From NCBI RefSeq assembly GCF_018070465.1, contig NZ_JAGPXT010000023.1, positions 1-64,000 on the forward strand: a stretch of DNA of 64,000 nt, read 5' to 3'. The stretch comes from Micromonospora sp. C95. GTDB taxonomy: Bacteria > Actinomycetota > Actinomycetes > Mycobacteriales > Micromonosporaceae. How positions within the stretch are numbered: position 1 is the stretch's first letter; every line of letters starts with the position of its first letter. The notes under the pieces are model-generated. The model saw only the letters and a list, made by a program, of their open reading frames with translations. It was not told where the DNA came from and did not search any database. This document shows positions 17,601 through 24,530 of the stretch, piece after piece. Made by a program: the position numbers and the translations under genes.

Positions 17601-18300
17601 GGTCGTCGGCGAGCAGTCGCAGCCGGGCGTCGCGCAGGTTGGCCTGGATGACGGCCGCCCGGCGGGCCACCTCGGCCTGCCGACCGAGAGGTTTGAGCTG
17701 TCGACGCAGTTCGGCGGTGAGGTCGGTGAGCCGGTTCAGGTTGGTCTGCATCGCGTCGAGCTTGCGCAGCGCCTTTTCCTTGCGCTTGCGATGCTTGAGG
17801 ACGCCGGCCGCCTCCTCGATGAACGCCCGCCGGTCCTCCGGCTTGGCGTGCAGCATCCCGTCGAGCCGGCCCTGCCCGACGATGATGTGCATTTCCCGGC
17901 CGATGCCGGAGTCGGACAGCAGTTCCTGGATGTCGAGCAGCCGGCACGAGTCGCCGTTGATCTCGTATTCGCTCTCACCGGAGCGGAACATCCGGCGGGT
18001 GATGGAGACCTCGGTGTACTCGATCGGCAGGGCACCGTCGGTGTTGTCGATGGTGAGGGTCACCTCGGCCCGGCCCAGCGGGGCCCGCCCGGCGGTGCCG
18101 GCGAAGATGACGTCCTCCATCTTGCCGCCGCGCAACGCCTTGGCGCCCTGCTCGCCGAGCACCCAGGCGATGGCATCGACGACGTTCGACTTGCCGGAGC
18201 CGTTCGGGCCCACCACGCAGGTGATCCCCGGCTCCAGCTTGAGCGTCGTCGCGGAGGCGAAGGACTTGAAGCCCTTCACCGTCAGGCTCTTGAGATACAC
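14686..18300 (-). CDS. smc: Chromosome partition protein SMC
   Basis: Structural maintenance of chromosomes ATPase that, with ScpA/ScpB (not in this window), compacts and segregates the nucleoid. The 1204-residue product has Walker A GPNGSGKSN (31-39), long coiled coils (about 165-500 and 680-1020), a hinge near 510-670 with Gly-rich segments, the ABC signature LSGGERS (about 1097-1103), and Walker B FYIMDEVEAALDD (about 1120-1132). I place the start at GTG 18300 (MYLKSLTVKGFKSF), the standard SMC N terminus; the open frame runs further upstream without homology. The HAD gene follows with a 1-nt overlap. Confidence 0.96.
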   Translation of the reverse strand: MYLKSLTVKGFKSFASATTLKLEPGITCVVGPNGSGKSNVVDAIAWVLGEQGAKALRGGKMEDVIFAGTAGRAPLGRAEVTLTIDNTDGALPIEYTEVSITRRMFRSGESEYEINGDSCRLLDIQELLSDSGIGREMHIIVGQGRLDGMLHAKPEDRRAFIEEAAGVLKHRKRKEKALRKLDAMQTNLNRLTDLTAELRRQLKPLGRQAEVARRAAVIQANLRDARLRLLADDLATLRTTLDKEIADETALRTRREQVEAEHVEVQSRLGELEEALASDAPLLAAAQDTWYKLSALQERFRSIEQLAVERLRHLTATPDDERPGRDPEQLEAEAERVREQEEELRAALTDDQVRLAEAVEHRQELERQLAGAERELVAAAKAIADRREGLARLTGQVNSARARTTSAGEEIERLAAAHTDAMARAERAQAELDAVAEQSTEADRDNADLDARHAEAVAAQEQAQATVRSLSDAERAAEKDAATWKAREEALALGLRRKDGAGALLARADQVPGLLGGLAGLLSVAPGHEAALAAALGGLADAVAVTGVDEAVEAMRLLKISDAGRAGLLVGSPAGPGMSGSADALRPKLPDGAHWAPDLVDCDDQIRPAVHRALRDVVLVADLSAAAEVVTGNPELRAVTREGDVVGAYAAAGGSAKAPSYIEVQAAVEEARTSRSAAERTSAELREQLIEARVEVATAKEAVQHATAAKREAESHRNAAARRLAELGAAARSAKAETDRLGESRARAEAARERDLTTLAELEERLRLAEATPIDAEPSTEERDQFAAMVPQARQNEMEVRLAVRTAEERVASIAGRADSLRRQAGAERAARERAAARRAARTRGAAIARAVAGGARTALTQLTSSIARAEEHRDAVARERATREAELQEVRAAAKRFGAELERLTSQVHRDEVARAEQRLRIEQLEAKAAEDFGLTVETLVAEYGPSQLVPPTEAEVAAAERDGLPVPEPVRYERPVQEKRAAKAERELALLGKVNPLALEEFAALEERYKFLSEQLEDLKATRRDLLTVVKDVDDRILEVFASAFADTAREFEQVFTVLFPGGEGRLILTDPDDLLTTGVEVEARPPGKKIKRLSLLSGGERSLTAVAMLVAIFRARPSPFYIMDEVEAALDDVNLGRLITLLAQLREKSQLMVITHQKRTMEIADALYGVTMRGGVTQVISQRLNRADGDDERQGRGEENG

Positions 18301-18576
18301 CTTCTCGATCCTCGTCCGGTGGCCGCCGTACCGTCGCCCGGCTGCGCGGACCCTGGTAAACCCGCAGACTAACCCGGGACCGGGTGGAGCACGCCACGCG
18401 ACCCGCCTGCCCGGCCGTCGGACACCGGCCGGACCCCACTTCACACCCCGTGGCCGAGGCGATCGAGCACGCACAGAGCTGCGCGCCGGCACAGGGTGTC
18501 GGCGCGCTAGGTGCGGTGGTGCTATTCAGTTGTGGCGACCAGGTGGGTTCGGCCGCTTGTGCGGCGACCAGGTGGG
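18301..18576. other. Gap between smc and the coiled-coil gene, with a short direct repeat
   Basis: 276 bp of GC-rich sequence with no supported gene. It holds a direct repeat GCGACCAGGTGGGT at 18535-18548 and 18564-18577 (29 bp apart), the second copy touching the stop codon of the upstream small gene. Some actinobacteria carry an acylphosphatase gene between mutM and smc; I see none here. Confidence 0.5.
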
Positions 18577-18771
18577 TCAGGTCAGCGCGGGCTCGGCCAG
18601 ACGGAGCAGATCGTCCGCCTCCGCCGCAGCCGCCGCGAGCCGATCGTTCTCGGCGCGCAGCCGCGTGACCTCGAACTCCAGTGACTGAACCCTGGCACGC
18701 AGTCGGGTGACCTCGTCGAGCAGGCGCCGGTCGGGCGCCGCACCTACGTGGCCGTAGAGGGCCTTCGCCAT
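18577..18771 (-). CDS. Small coiled-coil protein conserved beside smc
   Basis: 64-residue protein that I recall as a conserved actinobacterial small protein near smc (Streptomyces homologues also begin MAKALxGxVG and end EPALT); function unknown. It starts MAKALYGHVG, followed by a continuous heptad-rich helix (RRLLDEVTRLRARVQSLEF, VTRLRAENDRLAAA) and ends LLRLAEPALT. ATG 18771 is supported by AAGGAG at good spacing; the longer frame to 18810 is not. It lies 276 bp upstream of smc on the same strand. A coiled-coil partner for SMC or for a cell-division scaffold is possible but purely inferred. Confidence 0.75.
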   Translation of the reverse strand: MAKALYGHVGAAPDRRLLDEVTRLRARVQSLEFEVTRLRAENDRLAAAAAEADDLLRLAEPALT

Positions 18772-19142
18772 TTTTACTCCTTGATGTGCGCTGCCGGAGA
18801 GGCCGGCCAACGCGCGCCCCTGTGAACGCGACTACCATTCCCACAATTTCTGGGCATGGCCGGGCGCGACTGGCGACATCACCATATTGAGCCGACAACC
18901 CCTGCTTCGTCAAGTTCTCGCAGGCCGTAGATCATCTCGGCGTCGGCCACACCCGTCACGGGAGGCTGCCATCAGGCGCGGACACGCTCTGTCCGGACAC
19001 CCCGACTCTACGCTCCGGAATCACCGAACACCTCACCCGGACGTACCGGCTCCTCTTAACTCTTCCTTAGCCAGATTGCCGCTGCTCAGACACAACACGT
19101 AGCGTCACCCCGGCCCGTAACTGACCCGTGGAGGCGACAGGC
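18772..19142. other. 371-bp divergent intergenic region
   Basis: Lies between the small coiled-coil gene (minus) and the CAP-domain gene (plus). Apart from the plus-strand promoter candidate listed separately I see no RNA gene. I looked for a ydaO-type (c-di-AMP) riboswitch because these precede many actinobacterial cell-wall genes, and did not recognise one. Confidence 0.4.
19076..19105 (+). promoter_or_regulatory. Candidate promoter of the CAP-domain gene
   Basis: TTGCCG (19076-19081), an 18-nt spacer and TAGCGT (19100-19105) resemble a vegetative actinobacterial promoter. Transcription would start near 19112, about 30 nt before the GTG start. Confidence 0.4.
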
Positions 19143-20498
19143 GTGCACGGCTGGAATGATCCGATCGACCCGGAGCCCACCCCGAGGCGAGCGGAACCGC
19201 CGACCGACGATCCGGCCTGGTTGACCGACCGGCCGGCGCCACGGTCGTCCTACCTGTTCGGCGACGATCCGGCGGATCCGTCCACCGGGTGGTACCGCGA
19301 CCAGCCGACCGAGCAGTGGCGGTCCGACGCAGCAGCGCACCCGTACCCGGTGCCGGAGGCATACCAGCAGACGGAGCAGCCGTACCCGGCGCCGGGGCAT
19401 GACCGGTACGACACCTCCGGCGCGTTCCACCAGGAGACCGGACGCCACCACCGCGACGATGACCTGACCGCCGTCCATGCCGCCGGATGGCCGACGCACC
19501 ACACGTCGCCGCCGCAGAGCCCGTACGCCTACGGTGAGCCGCAGCAGAGCCCGTATGCCTACGATGATCGGCCCGACCGGTACACCGATCAGGCCGTCGG
19601 CTACACCGACCGGACCGATGCGTACGCCGAACCGGTAGTTCGCCCGCGCTACGGCCCGCCGCAGGCCGGGCACCGGGAGTTGGCCGATGTCGGCGAACCG
19701 GCACTGGAGCCGACCGCCCCGGCCCGTCGGTCCCGCCGACTGCCGCGCCCCCTGATGATGGGGGGTGCCGCCGCGGCCGCCACCCTCGTGGTGAGCATCG
19801 GCGTCGCGGCGCTCGCGCTGCCCGGTGACGGCGCCCCGCCCAACACCACGGCCGGCGAGGCGCCGGTCGCCAGCGCGCCCGCCGATCCGGAGGAGGATCC
19901 GGCACTCACGCTCGACCTGCCTGAGAGCACCAGCCCGAGCGCCAGTCCCAGCCCCAGCGTCTCCCCCAGCACCGCCACGGCCTCGCCGTCACCGAGCCGG
20001 GCCACCCGGCCCAGGCCCGCGCCCTCGCGCAGCACAGCCCCCTCCCGGCTCGACACCGACCGCCAGGGCAGCCCGAGCCGGGCCGCCTCGGCCAGTCCGT
20101 CGTCCTCCGGCGACGTCGCCGACGAAGCGGCCGAGGTGGTCGCGCTCGTCAACGCCGAGCGGGCGAAGGCCGGCTGCGGTGCGCTGAGCATCGACGACAA
20201 GCTGATGACCGCGGCCCAGCGGCACAGTCAGGACCAGGCCGACCACAAGAACATGTCGCACACCGGCAGCGACGGCAGCGACCCCGGCGACCGGATCGAC
20301 CGGGTCGACTACGCCTGGCGTACCTACGGTGAGAACGTCGCCTGGAACCAGCGGACGCCCGCGGCGGTCATGGACGCCTGGATGAACAGCGACGGGCACC
20401 GCGACAACATCCTCAACTGCGCCTTCACCGAGATCGGCGTGGGTGTGGCGAGCAGCAACGGCCCGTACTGGACGCAGGTCTTCGCCGCACCGCGCTGA
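19143..20498 (+). CDS. Membrane-anchored CAP-domain (SCP/PR1) protein with Tyr/Pro-rich N terminus
   Basis: 451 residues in three parts. Residues 1 to about 195 are hydrophilic and rich in Pro, Tyr, Asp and His, including a tandem QSPYAYGEP / QSPYAYDD motif. One hydrophobic segment follows (about 203-225, LMMGGAAAAATLVVSIGVAALAL). Then a Pro/Ser/Thr linker (SPSASPSPSVSP) leads to a C-terminal CAP domain (about 326-451) with VVALVNAERAKAGCGAL, HSQDQADHKNMSHTG, GENVAWNQ and HRDNILN. The topology is probably cytosolic N terminus, one membrane pass and external CAP domain. CAP proteins have diverse roles and this one is unassigned. I prefer GTG 19143 because GGAGG lies 8 nt ahead of it; GTG 19128 is the alternative. 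Confidence 0.85.
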   Translation: MHGWNDPIDPEPTPRRAEPPTDDPAWLTDRPAPRSSYLFGDDPADPSTGWYRDQPTEQWRSDAAAHPYPVPEAYQQTEQPYPAPGHDRYDTSGAFHQETGRHHRDDDLTAVHAAGWPTHHTSPPQSPYAYGEPQQSPYAYDDRPDRYTDQAVGYTDRTDAYAEPVVRPRYGPPQAGHRELADVGEPALEPTAPARRSRRLPRPLMMGGAAAAATLVVSIGVAALALPGDGAPPNTTAGEAPVASAPADPEEDPALTLDLPESTSPSASPSPSVSPSTATASPSPSRATRPRPAPSRSTAPSRLDTDRQGSPSRAASASPSSSGDVADEAAEVVALVNAERAKAGCGALSIDDKLMTAAQRHSQDQADHKNMSHTGSDGSDPGDRIDRVDYAWRTYGENVAWNQRTPAAVMDAWMNSDGHRDNILNCAFTEIGVGVASSNGPYWTQVFAAPR

Positions 20499-20611
20499 GT
20501 CAGCCGCGAATCCTGGTCGGGTCTGTGCTCGTTTGACCGGGTGGGTACGCCGAGACCCGGCGTACCGGGCTCGGGCGGCCCGACGCCGCCCCGCGACCTG
20601 CGGAGCTGGCG

Positions 20612-21454
20612 ATGCGGATCGGCCTGGGCGGGCGACCTGCCCGGTGGGTGCACCGCCGGGCGCTGCCGGCCGGCCTGACGTTCACGCTGCTCGTCACGGC
20701 TGCCGCCTGCCGGCCTGATCTCACCCCGCCCGGATCGCCGACCAGTTGGCCGACCACTTCCGCCCGGCACTGGCAGTGGCAGTGGCAGGTCGACGGGGTG
20801 CTCGATCCGGACGTCGAGGCGGACGTGTTCGTCCTCGACCCGGTCGACACCACCGCCGCACAGACCAGCGAGCTACGTTCCCGGGACCGTCGGCTGGTCT
20901 GCCAGGTACACGTCGGTTCGGTGCACCCGACCGACCCCGACGCCAGCCGCTACCCGGCGCGCGTACGCGGCGCGACGGTCACCCGGACCGGGCGGATCTG
21001 GTTGGACGTACGCCGGTGGGACGTTCTGCGGCCGGTGCTGGCCGACCGGTTCCGGCTCTGCCGGGGCAAGGGTTTCGGCGCGGTGATGTTCGCCGACGCC
21101 GACGGCTACGACAGGCGTTCCGGCTTCCCGCTGGAGTTCGACGACCAGTTGACGTTCAACCGCAAGGTCGCCGCGCTGGCCCGCTCGCTCGACCTCTCTC
21201 CCGGCCTGCTCAACAACCTGCCGCAGGTCGCCGCGCTGGCACCGGACTTCGACTTCGCCGTCAACGAGGAGTGCGTACGGCTCGACCGGTGCGACAAGTT
21301 GCTGCCCTTCGCCGACACCGGCAAACCGGTCTTCCACGTCGAGTACACCGGCACCACCACCGACTTCTGTGTCACGAGCGTCGGCTACGGCTTCGCCTCC
21401 ATCCGCAAGAACCGCACCCTCGACGCCTGGCGCCTCCCCTGCCCGTCGGTCTGA
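20612..21454 (+). CDS. GH114-like (endo-alpha-1,4-polygalactosaminidase family) lipoprotein
   Basis: 280-residue secreted lipoprotein. The N terminus is a lipoprotein signal (basic MRIGLGGRPARWVHRR, hydrophobic LTFTLLVTAAAC, lipidated Cys33). The mature part looks like the GH114/TM1410 family, a TIM barrel that cleaves galactosaminogalactan-type polymers: WQWQVDGVLD, VFVLDP, LVCQVHVG, RIWLDVRRWD, FGAVMFADADGYD, GLLNNLPQVA, FAVNEECVRLD, PVFHVEYTG. The acidic residues in MFADADGYD and NEEC are candidates for the active site. ATG 20612 has a GGAG upstream. It stands between the CAP-domain gene and the palindromic element, 113 bp after the former. Confidence 0.82.
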   Translation: MRIGLGGRPARWVHRRALPAGLTFTLLVTAAACRPDLTPPGSPTSWPTTSARHWQWQWQVDGVLDPDVEADVFVLDPVDTTAAQTSELRSRDRRLVCQVHVGSVHPTDPDASRYPARVRGATVTRTGRIWLDVRRWDVLRPVLADRFRLCRGKGFGAVMFADADGYDRRSGFPLEFDDQLTFNRKVAALARSLDLSPGLLNNLPQVAALAPDFDFAVNEECVRLDRCDKLLPFADTGKPVFHVEYTGTTTDFCVTSVGYGFASIRKNRTLDAWRLPCPSV

Positions 21455-21470
21455 CCCCCACCTTCCTCCG

Positions 21471-21540
21471 CGATCTTGCACTTTACGTCGCTGAAACGCC
21501 CCTCTTTGTGCATTTTGTCGGGGCGGAAAGTGCAAGATCG
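21471..21540. repeat. Palindromic intergenic element, family B, copy 1
   Basis: Perfect 14-bp inverted repeat: CGATCTTGCACTTT (21471-21484) and AAAGTGCAAGATCG (21527-21540), with a 42-nt loop. It lies between the convergent GH114-like gene and mutM. C-rich sequence precedes it and G-rich sequence (inside the mutM 3' end) follows. Copy 2 at 25887-25960 shares the arms but not the loop. It could act as a bidirectional terminator. Confidence 0.85.
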
Positions 21541-21552
21541 CCGAGAAACGGG

Positions 21553-22404
21553 TCAGGGGCGGGGGCGGGGACGGGGTTGGCAGCGGGGGCAGCTGTAGGA
21601 GGAGCGGTTCATGAAGGGCTCGCGGCGGATCGGGGCACCGCAGCGGGGGCAGGGCTGCCCCTCGCGTCCGTACGCGTTCAACGATCGGTCGAAGTAGCCG
21701 CTCTCGCCGTTGACGTTGACGTAGAGGGCGTCGAAGCTGGTGCCACCCGCGGTGATCGCCTCGCCGAGTACGTCCCGCACGTGCGCGAGCAGCCGGTGGG
21801 CGGCCGGGCCGGTGAGCGCGTCGGTGGACCGCGTGCCGTGCAGCCCGGCTCGCCACAGCGCCTCGTCGGCGTAGATGTTGCCCACGCCGGAGATCAGGCT
21901 CTGGTCGAGCAGCGCCCGCTTGACCTCGGTACGCCGCCGACGCAGCGCGGCCACGAACTCCGTGTCGGGGAACTCCGGATCAAGCGGATCACGGGCGATG
22001 TGGGCGATCTCCGCCGGCAGCATGCCGCCGCCCTCGCTCACCGACAGCCCACCGAACGTGCGCTGGTCGACGAAGCGCAGCTCCGGACCGCCGTCGTCGA
22101 AACGGAACCGGACCCGCAGGTGCGCCTCGTCGGGCGCGTCCGCCGGTTGCAGCAGCAGTTGCCCGGACATCCCCAGATGCCCGACGACAGCATCCCCGCT
22201 GTCCAGCGGTAGCCAGAGATACTTCCCGCGCCGGCAGACGTCGAGCACCTTCCGGCCGGCCAGCACGTCGGCGAAGTGCGCCCCGCCGGGCACGTGTCGA
22301 CGGACCGCCCGGGGATGGCGCACCTCCACCGAGTGGATCCGGCGGCCGGTGATCCAGCGGGACAGGCCCTGCCGGACGGTTTCCACCTCCGGCAGCTCAG
22401 GCAT
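21553..22404 (-). CDS. mutM: Formamidopyrimidine-DNA glycosylase (Fpg/MutM)
   Basis: Base-excision repair enzyme that removes 8-oxoguanine and Fapy lesions and nicks the abasic site. The 283-residue product starts PELPEVETVRQGL after the initiator Met, giving the catalytic Pro2 and Glu3, contains GRRIHSVEV, GKYLWLPLDSG and the H2TH region SGVGNIYADEALWRAGLHG, and ends in the zinc finger CPRCGAPIRREPF..SYSCPRCQ. The tail is Pro/Arg repeats. Its start overlaps the rnc stop by 8 nt, so the two are translationally coupled. Confidence 0.96.
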   Translation of the reverse strand: MPELPEVETVRQGLSRWITGRRIHSVEVRHPRAVRRHVPGGAHFADVLAGRKVLDVCRRGKYLWLPLDSGDAVVGHLGMSGQLLLQPADAPDEAHLRVRFRFDDGGPELRFVDQRTFGGLSVSEGGGMLPAEIAHIARDPLDPEFPDTEFVAALRRRRTEVKRALLDQSLISGVGNIYADEALWRAGLHGTRSTDALTGPAAHRLLAHVRDVLGEAITAGGTSFDALYVNVNGESGYFDRSLNAYGREGQPCPRCGAPIRREPFMNRSSYSCPRCQPRPRPRP

Positions 22405-23272
22405 GGTGCGCCTGGGCCTCGACCTCGTCCACCGGGTTCCGCTGGCCGTCGACCGCCCCGTTCACCTGCTCGTCGACCGCGCCGTCGGCGGTCGTCCCGG
22501 CCTGGTTAACGGTCTGCTCAGCCTGCTCGGCGGTCTGCTCAGCCTGCTCGGCGGTCTGCTCAGCCTGCTCGGTGAGAATCCGCCACGCCGACTCCGCCGC
22601 CCGCTGCTCGGCTTCCTTCTTGCTCCGCCCGTCGGCACCGCCGTACCGGTTGCCGGCGACCACCACCCACGCGGTGAAGGTCTTCAGGTGGTCCGGCCCG
22701 GTGCCCTCGATCCGGTACTCCGGCACGCCGAGGCCGAGCGCGGCGGTCAGTTCCTGGAGGCTCGTCTTCCAGTCCAGCGCGGCGCCCCGGCCGGCGGAGT
22801 CGGCCATCAGCGGGTCGAACAACCGGTGGATGACGATGGCGGCGGTGTCCAGGCCGTACTGGAGGTAGATCGCGCCGAGCAGCGCTTCGAGGGTGTCGGC
22901 GAGAATGCTCGCCTTGTCCCGGCCGCCGGTGGTCTCCTCGCCCTTGCCGAGCAGCAGGTAGGGGCCGAGCCCGTCCGGGCCCAGGCCGCGCGCCACGTCG
23001 GCGAGCGCACGCATGTTGACCACGCTGGCGCGCAGCTTCGCCAGCTGGCCCTCCGGCAGGTCGGGATGGTTCTGGAAGAGCGCGGTCGTGATCACCACAC
23101 CCAACACCGAGTCGCCGAGGAACTCCAGCCGCTCGTTCGTGGGCAGGCCGCCGTTCTCGTACGCGTACGAACGGTGGGTGAGCGCGCGTTCCAGCAGCTC
23201 CGGGTCCAGCGAGACGCCGAACGCGGCCTCCAGGTGGCCGATTGCGGGCCGCCGACGCTTGTCGTTGCTCAT
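22397..23272 (-). CDS. rnc: Ribonuclease III with repeat-extended C terminus
   Basis: Double-strand-specific endoribonuclease for rRNA and mRNA processing. The 291-residue product has the RNase III signature NERLEFLGDSVLG (46-58), the second acidic motif DKASILADTLEALLGAIYL, and a dsRNA-binding domain (about 165-235, DWKTSLQELTAALG..PEYRIEGTGPDH..). After RILTEQ the protein continues as an acidic, Gln/Glu-rich tail of about 50 residues containing three EQAEQT(A/V) units, encoded by three exact 21-bp repeats. The family usually ends near the dsRBD, so this tail is an addition. The start overlaps the plsX stop by 4 nt. Confidence 0.95.
   Translation of the reverse strand: MSNDKRRRPAIGHLEAAFGVSLDPELLERALTHRSYAYENGGLPTNERLEFLGDSVLGVVITTALFQNHPDLPEGQLAKLRASVVNMRALADVARGLGPDGLGPYLLLGKGEETTGGRDKASILADTLEALLGAIYLQYGLDTAAIVIHRLFDPLMADSAGRGAALDWKTSLQELTAALGLGVPEYRIEGTGPDHLKTFTAWVVVAGNRYGGADGRSKKEAEQRAAESAWRILTEQAEQTAEQAEQTAEQAEQTVNQAGTTADGAVDEQVNGAVDGQRNPVDEVEAQAHHA
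22511..22573. repeat. Three 21-bp tandem repeats inside rnc
   Basis: Three consecutive units at 22511-22531, 22532-22552 and 22553-22573 are identical except for the last base. Each unit is seven codons (minus-strand product about EQAEQTA), so copy number can change without a frameshift. Confidence 0.9.
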
Positions 23273-24339
23273 GATGTGCGTACCTCGGTGTCGGTCGTGC
23301 GATTGGTGCGGTCCCCGCCGAGCAGGGCGGCGACCCGCTCGGTGGCGTCGCGCCGCCAGAGGTGGGCGGCCAGGGCGATGCCGGAGGCGATGTCGTCGGC
23401 GCGGGCGGCGCCGTGGCAGACGACGACGGTGCCGGCCACCCCGAGCAGCGCCGCCGCCCGGGGCGCGCCGCCACCGGGCGGGGTCCCGCCGGCCATGGCG
23501 TACGCGCCTTCGATGGCTTTGAGCAGCACGTTACCGGTGAACCCGTCGGTGACCACCACATCGGCACGGGTGCCGAGGCAGACGTCGTACCCCTCGACCA
23601 GCCCGACGTAGTGGGCGTCGCCGGGCAGTTCGGCCGCGCCGAGCAAGGGGTCGGTGAGCCGGCGCGCCCGGTCACCCTTGCCGGCTTCGGTGCCCACGGA
23701 GAGCAGCCCCACCCGGGGCGCGGTGATGCCGTGGGCGACCGAGGCGTAGGCGGCACCGAGGGCGGCGTTGCGGGCGAGGGTCGCCGGGCTCGGCTCCAAC
23801 GAGCCACCGACGTCGAGCAGGACGACGGTGCCGGAGACGGCGGGCAGCGCGGCGGCGAGGGCCGGGCGCCGGACATCGGGCCAGCGACCGAGGACGAGGG
23901 CGGCGGCGGTGACGGTCGCACCGGTGGAGCCCGCGGAGACCAACGCATCGGCGTACCCGGCCCGAACGGCGGCCACGGCGGCCCGGACGGTGGAGTCGGC
24001 ACGTGCCGCGCTCGGGTCGTCGGCCATGTCGACGACGGAGTGGGTCGGTCGGAGCGTGATCCGGTCCCGTTGTGCCGGGTCCAGGGCGTCGATCAACGCG
24101 CCGGCGGCCCGGGTCGGCCCGACGAGAAGCAGATGCAGGTCCGGGTCGTCGCACACCGCCCGCAGAGCGCCGTCCACCACGACGGCGGGAGCGTCGTCCC
24201 CGCCGAGGAGGTCAACGGCGATCCGTGCGACGCCCGACTCCGTCTCGACGCCGACCGGCCTGGGCCGGCCGGCGTCGGCCGGAGTTGCGGACGACCGCCG
24301 GGGGGTGTGCGTCACCCGACCTGTGGTCGGGGACGTCAC
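23269..24339 (-). CDS. plsX: Phosphate acyltransferase PlsX
   Basis: Converts acyl-ACP to acyl-phosphate, the first step of the PlsX/PlsY route to phosphatidic acid, on the inner face of the membrane. Recognisable PlsX pieces: IAVDLLGGDDAP (usually VDAMGGDHAP), LLLVGP, ADALVSAGSTGATVTAAAL, LLDVGGSLEPSP, VGLLSVGTEAGKGD, VVVTDGFTGNVLLKAIEGA. The predicted 356 residues include a roughly 38-residue N-terminal extension beyond the usual start, so the true start may be an internal GTG (for example codon 29). It stands between rpmF (12 nt) and rnc (4-nt overlap), a classic arrangement. Confidence 0.9.
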   Translation of the reverse strand: MTSPTTGRVTHTPRRSSATPADAGRPRPVGVETESGVARIAVDLLGGDDAPAVVVDGALRAVCDDPDLHLLLVGPTRAAGALIDALDPAQRDRITLRPTHSVVDMADDPSAARADSTVRAAVAAVRAGYADALVSAGSTGATVTAAALVLGRWPDVRRPALAAALPAVSGTVVLLDVGGSLEPSPATLARNAALGAAYASVAHGITAPRVGLLSVGTEAGKGDRARRLTDPLLGAAELPGDAHYVGLVEGYDVCLGTRADVVVTDGFTGNVLLKAIEGAYAMAGGTPPGGGAPRAAALLGVAGTVVVCHGAARADDIASGIALAAHLWRRDATERVAALLGGDRTNRTTDTEVRTS

Positions 24340-24351
24340 GCGCCGTCCGGG

Positions 24352-24525
24352 TCAGACCTCAAGGACCTGGCGGCCGTTGTAGGTGCCGCAGACCGAGCAG
24401 GCGGCGTGCGGCAGCTTCGCGGACTTGCACTGCGGGCAGGCGACGGTCGCGACCGCCGCGGCCTTCCAGTTCGCCCGGCGGGACCGGGTGTTGCTGCGCG
24501 ACATCTTGCGCTTGGGGACGGCCAC
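24352..24525 (-). CDS. rpmF: 50S ribosomal protein L32
   Basis: 57-residue ribosomal protein (MAVPKRKMSRSNTRSRRANWK) with the zinc ribbon CPQC..CSVC near the C terminus. GTG 24525 is supported by GAGGAG upstream. It is 5 nt downstream of the DUF177 gene and 12 nt upstream of plsX, the widespread yceD-rpmF-plsX order. Confidence 0.97.
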   Translation of the reverse strand: MAVPKRKMSRSNTRSRRANWKAAAVATVACPQCKSAKLPHAACSVCGTYNGRQVLEV

Positions 24526-24530
24526 GGTTC

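Noticed and set aside
15526..18372. 948-codon plus-strand open frame opposite smc
   Set aside because: It mirrors the smc reading frame in GC-rich DNA; its translation is compositionally odd (Gly/Arg/His/Val-rich), has no domain, and smc is unambiguous on the other strand.
18772..19142. Possible c-di-AMP (ydaO) riboswitch before the CAP-domain gene
   Set aside because: I could not find the conserved core or a plausible pseudoknot; the gap holds only a promoter-like pair near the gene.
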